Position numbers and translations under genes: made by a program | Shown here: in pieces, positions 62,346 through 64,000 of the stretch | Layout: every line of letters begins with the position of its first letter | How positions within the stretch are numbered: position 1 is the stretch's first letter | The notes under the pieces: model-generated | The model's database searches: none | Told to the model about the DNA's origin: nothing | What the model saw: the letters and a program-made list of their open reading frames with translations, nothing else | Source of the DNA: Alphaproteobacteria bacterium | GTDB lineage: Bacteria > Pseudomonadota > Alphaproteobacteria > GCA-2731375 | NCBI GenBank assembly: GCA_021776235.1 | Contig: JAJFGG010000069.1 | Span: 1-64,000, forward strand | Direction: 5' to 3' | Length of the DNA: 64,000 nt

Positions 62346-63185
62346 TTATGGCTTCCATGCTTCCAGTGACCCGGCCTTTAGCGCGCGTTTTTCATCGCCG
62401 GACAATTTGTAATTGAAGCCATAGGGGGCGGATTCCCAACTGCCGTAGGTCGGGTTGGCGACGACGATCCACTGCTTGCCCCATTTGGCTGTATGTTGCT
62501 TCATCAACGCGGCCCGGCCGGCCTGGGTTTTCTTATAGCCGTCGACGAAATCACCGAAATTATCGCCGATCAGCAGCAGGACCCGGTAGTCCTTGCCCAC
62601 ATGGCTGCGCCGCGGGCTCTTTTTCGAAGAGGCCCATTCCGGCCGCTCCTTTCTCAGCAACACGGTATCCACGTTGCCGCCCATGGGGTAGCCGAACTTT
62701 TCCAAATTCTTGCGGGTGGCGTCTTCCAGATCGCCATTTCGGTTGGAAACGTAAAAGACCTTTACCCCCTTGCTGGCCGCGTATTTTGTAAACGCAAGGG
62801 ATCCCGGAATTGGCCGTGACGTCACCGTGTTGACGAATTTGCCCCAGGTCTTGGGATGGAAGCTCTGGTCATTCAAAACCATCCAGGACTGATACGGCGA
62901 ATTGTCCAGGACGGTTTCATCCACATCCAAGATGACCGCCGCCGGCCGATCACGGAAATCATCACCTTGTTCGGCGGCGGCGAGGGCGCTCCAGCCTTTG
63001 TCGGCCAATGCCTGATCCAAACGGATGGTGGCCAACGCGTAGGCGGTCAAGGCGCTGCCTTTGAACTCGACCGAACGCTGGGTCCACAGGGCCGCGTTCA
63101 GATTATCGTTGGGACCCGCGATGGCCGGTGTTGCCAGCATCGCCACGGCGCCGATTAGCACGGCCGATTTCAGTAGAATTCTCAT
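62346..63185 (-). CDS. Secreted HAD acid phosphatase (class IIIB, e(P4)-like)
   Basis: A 279-aa protein with signal peptide (LIGAVAMLATPAIAG) and the HAD motif I D87-V-D89-E-T in VILDVDETVLDNSPYQ; YVSNRNGD is motif II and LLIGDNFGDFVDG motif IV. Class B/C acid phosphatases dephosphorylate nucleotides in the periplasm. It is convergent with the alkaline phosphatase-family gene, giving two exported phosphatases side by side. Confidence 0.9.
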   Translation of the reverse strand: MRILLKSAVLIGAVAMLATPAIAGPNDNLNAALWTQRSVEFKGSALTAYALATIRLDQALADKGWSALAAAEQGDDFRDRPAAVILDVDETVLDNSPYQSWMVLNDQSFHPKTWGKFVNTVTSRPIPGSLAFTKYAASKGVKVFYVSNRNGDLEDATRKNLEKFGYPMGGNVDTVLLRKERPEWASSKKSPRRSHVGKDYRVLLLIGDNFGDFVDGYKKTQAGRAALMKQHTAKWGKQWIVVANPTYGSWESAPYGFNYKLSGDEKRALKAGSLEAWKP

Positions 63186-63223
63186 ATTGACCTCCCCCAG
63201 TGCGGATGTTCAAAGCGATGATA

Positions 63224-63919
63224 TCAAAGACCGGAGACCAGGTCCGGCAAATTTCCGATCCGCTCGATCCGCCGGTACCTGGGGTGGCTGGGTTCAGCCT
63301 GATGGCGCTCGAACGAGGCGGTGACATGATAGGGCACATAGACGCCGTATCCGCCCAATTCCAGGATCGGCAACACGTCGGATGGGATCGAATTTCCGAT
63401 CATCAAAGTCTGGTTGGAGGCAAGATCAAGACGCGTAAACAGCGCGCGGTATGTTGCCACATCCTTCAAGGCGACAATTTCAATGGCCTCGAAATAGTGA
63501 TTCAGACCGGATTGCAAAATCTTGTTCTGCTGATCCATCACGTCACCTTTGGTGATCATGATCAGGCGGTGGCGTTGCGCCAGATCGGTCAGCACCGCCT
63601 CTACGCCGGGCAAAAGTTCCATGGGCCGATCCAGCATCGCCTTGCCCATCATGGCGATCTCATGGATGTCAGCCGCACTGATCCGCTGTCCCGAGATTTC
63701 GATTGCCGCTTCGATCATCGACAGGGTGAAACCTTTGACGCCATAGCCGAACAGCTTGATGTTGCGTTCCTCGATGCCATGCAGCCGGCTCTGGACCTCG
63801 TCATGAGGGGCGTAGGCGTCGAGGATTTCCGAAAGGCGCATCTGGGTTGCCTGAAAGTGGCTCTCGGTATGCCAGAGCGTGTCGTCGGCGTCGAAGGCTA
63901 TGGTTGCAAGTCTGCTCAT
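63224..63919 (-). CDS. HAD family hydrolase
   Basis: A 231-aa cytoplasmic HAD phosphatase with motif I D10-A-D12-D-T (IAFDADDTLWH), motif II MITKGDV, a Lys region (EIVALKD) and motif IV IGNSIPSDV. The cap is helical (subclass I). Substrate unknown. Its ATG overlaps the stop of the gene upstream (ATGA). Confidence 0.9.
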   Translation of the reverse strand: MSRLATIAFDADDTLWHTESHFQATQMRLSEILDAYAPHDEVQSRLHGIEERNIKLFGYGVKGFTLSMIEAAIEISGQRISAADIHEIAMMGKAMLDRPMELLPGVEAVLTDLAQRHRLIMITKGDVMDQQNKILQSGLNHYFEAIEIVALKDVATYRALFTRLDLASNQTLMIGNSIPSDVLPILELGGYGVYVPYHVTASFERHQAEPSHPRYRRIERIGNLPDLVSGL

Positions 63920-64000
63920 GGCTGTCCTTCGGCATTCGGCGAATGGCCCATGAAATTATTCAGGCGGCTCAACAGTTTCGCCCTGGTTTCGTCGTCCGCG
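63916..64000 (-). CDS. C-terminal end of an upstream gene (partial)
   Basis: Reading in from the window edge on the minus strand, an open frame of 27 codons (ending NNFMGHSPNAEGQP) stops at TGA 63916-63918, overlapping the HAD start by four bases. It must be the 3' end of a coupled gene lying beyond the window; family not identifiable. Confidence 0.6.
   Translation of the reverse strand, partial: ADDETRAKLLSRLNNFMGHSPNAEGQP

Noticed and set aside
1-64000. tRNA, rRNA, tmRNA, SRP RNA, CRISPR, prophage or complete insertion sequence
   Set aside because: Gaps between genes were read for conserved signatures of these features and for spaced direct repeats; none was found.

Overview
The window is GC-rich, gene-dense chromosomal DNA that looks alphaproteobacterial, probably of a Rhodospirillales-type lineage. 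The evidence is the order HIG1-like protein / PduO-type adenosyltransferase / etfB / etfA / 3-hydroxyacyl-CoA dehydrogenase, two proteins of the PAS_5 (DUF1457) type, a DUF1489 protein, a speD plus group IV ornithine decarboxylase pair, and many acyl-CoA, CoA-transferase, GST and MFS genes. I see no rRNA, tRNA, CRISPR array, phage module, integrase or intact transposase.

Layout. 0-5 kb: the ETF/hydroxyacyl-CoA dehydrogenase/adenosyltransferase block, interrupted by a glyoxalase-fold protein and a DsbA-like isomerase. 5-11 kb: MFS transporter, GST, flavin reductase, PAS protein, PhyH dioxygenase, DUF3179 protein. 11-20 kb: an oligopeptide-type ABC importer (Tat-exported binding protein, two permeases, double ATPase) divergent from an M20 deacylase and formate-THF ligase. 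20-24.5 kb: a membrane molybdoenzyme best read as cytoplasm-facing sulfite dehydrogenase SoeABC. 24.7-32 kb: D-aminoacylase-type amidohydrolase, HpcH/HpaI aldolase, secreted PLC-like protein, carotenoid oxygenase, MFS. 32-34 kb: a GrdB-like selenoprotein with in-frame UGA, between an acyl-CoA dehydrogenase and that MFS gene. 34-41.7 kb: tandem DUF427, a secreted amidohydrolase overlapping an MbnH-like di-heme enzyme, class III CoA-transferase, short EthD-like protein, pyrF, TPR membrane protein. 42-51 kb: beta-lactamase-fold hydrolase, SLC13 transporter, DUF1489, EamA, quinone reductase, PAS protein, RhlE helicase, and speD with an internally deleted ornithine decarboxylase. 51-64 kb: small conserved proteins, thioesterase, GST, MFS, three small secreted proteins, CoA ligase, methyltransferase, alkaline phosphatase-family enzyme and two HAD phosphatases.

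The strongest unusual signals are four. (1) The selenoprotein gene at 31979-32851 has UGA followed by a SECIS-like hairpin and a U-x-x-C motif; a naive caller splits it in two. (2) There are several palindromic repeat families. One is a composite element (51122-51386) with 34-nt terminal inverted repeats enclosing two oppositely oriented 95-nt hairpin modules that share a core but have unrelated, perfectly self-complementary 21-bp arms. Another is a hairpin element present as two inverted copies about 19.8 kb apart. Element edges recurrently coincide with CTAG, three times at a TAG stop codon. (3) The ornithine decarboxylase has lost its central part in frame but keeps both catalytic landmarks. 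(4) A secreted amidohydrolase with a YtkA-like tail is translationally coupled to a di-heme MbnH-like enzyme.

All calls come from reading sequence and translations; no database search was possible. Start sites were moved where a Shine-Dalgarno sequence or family N-terminus clearly favoured another codon.
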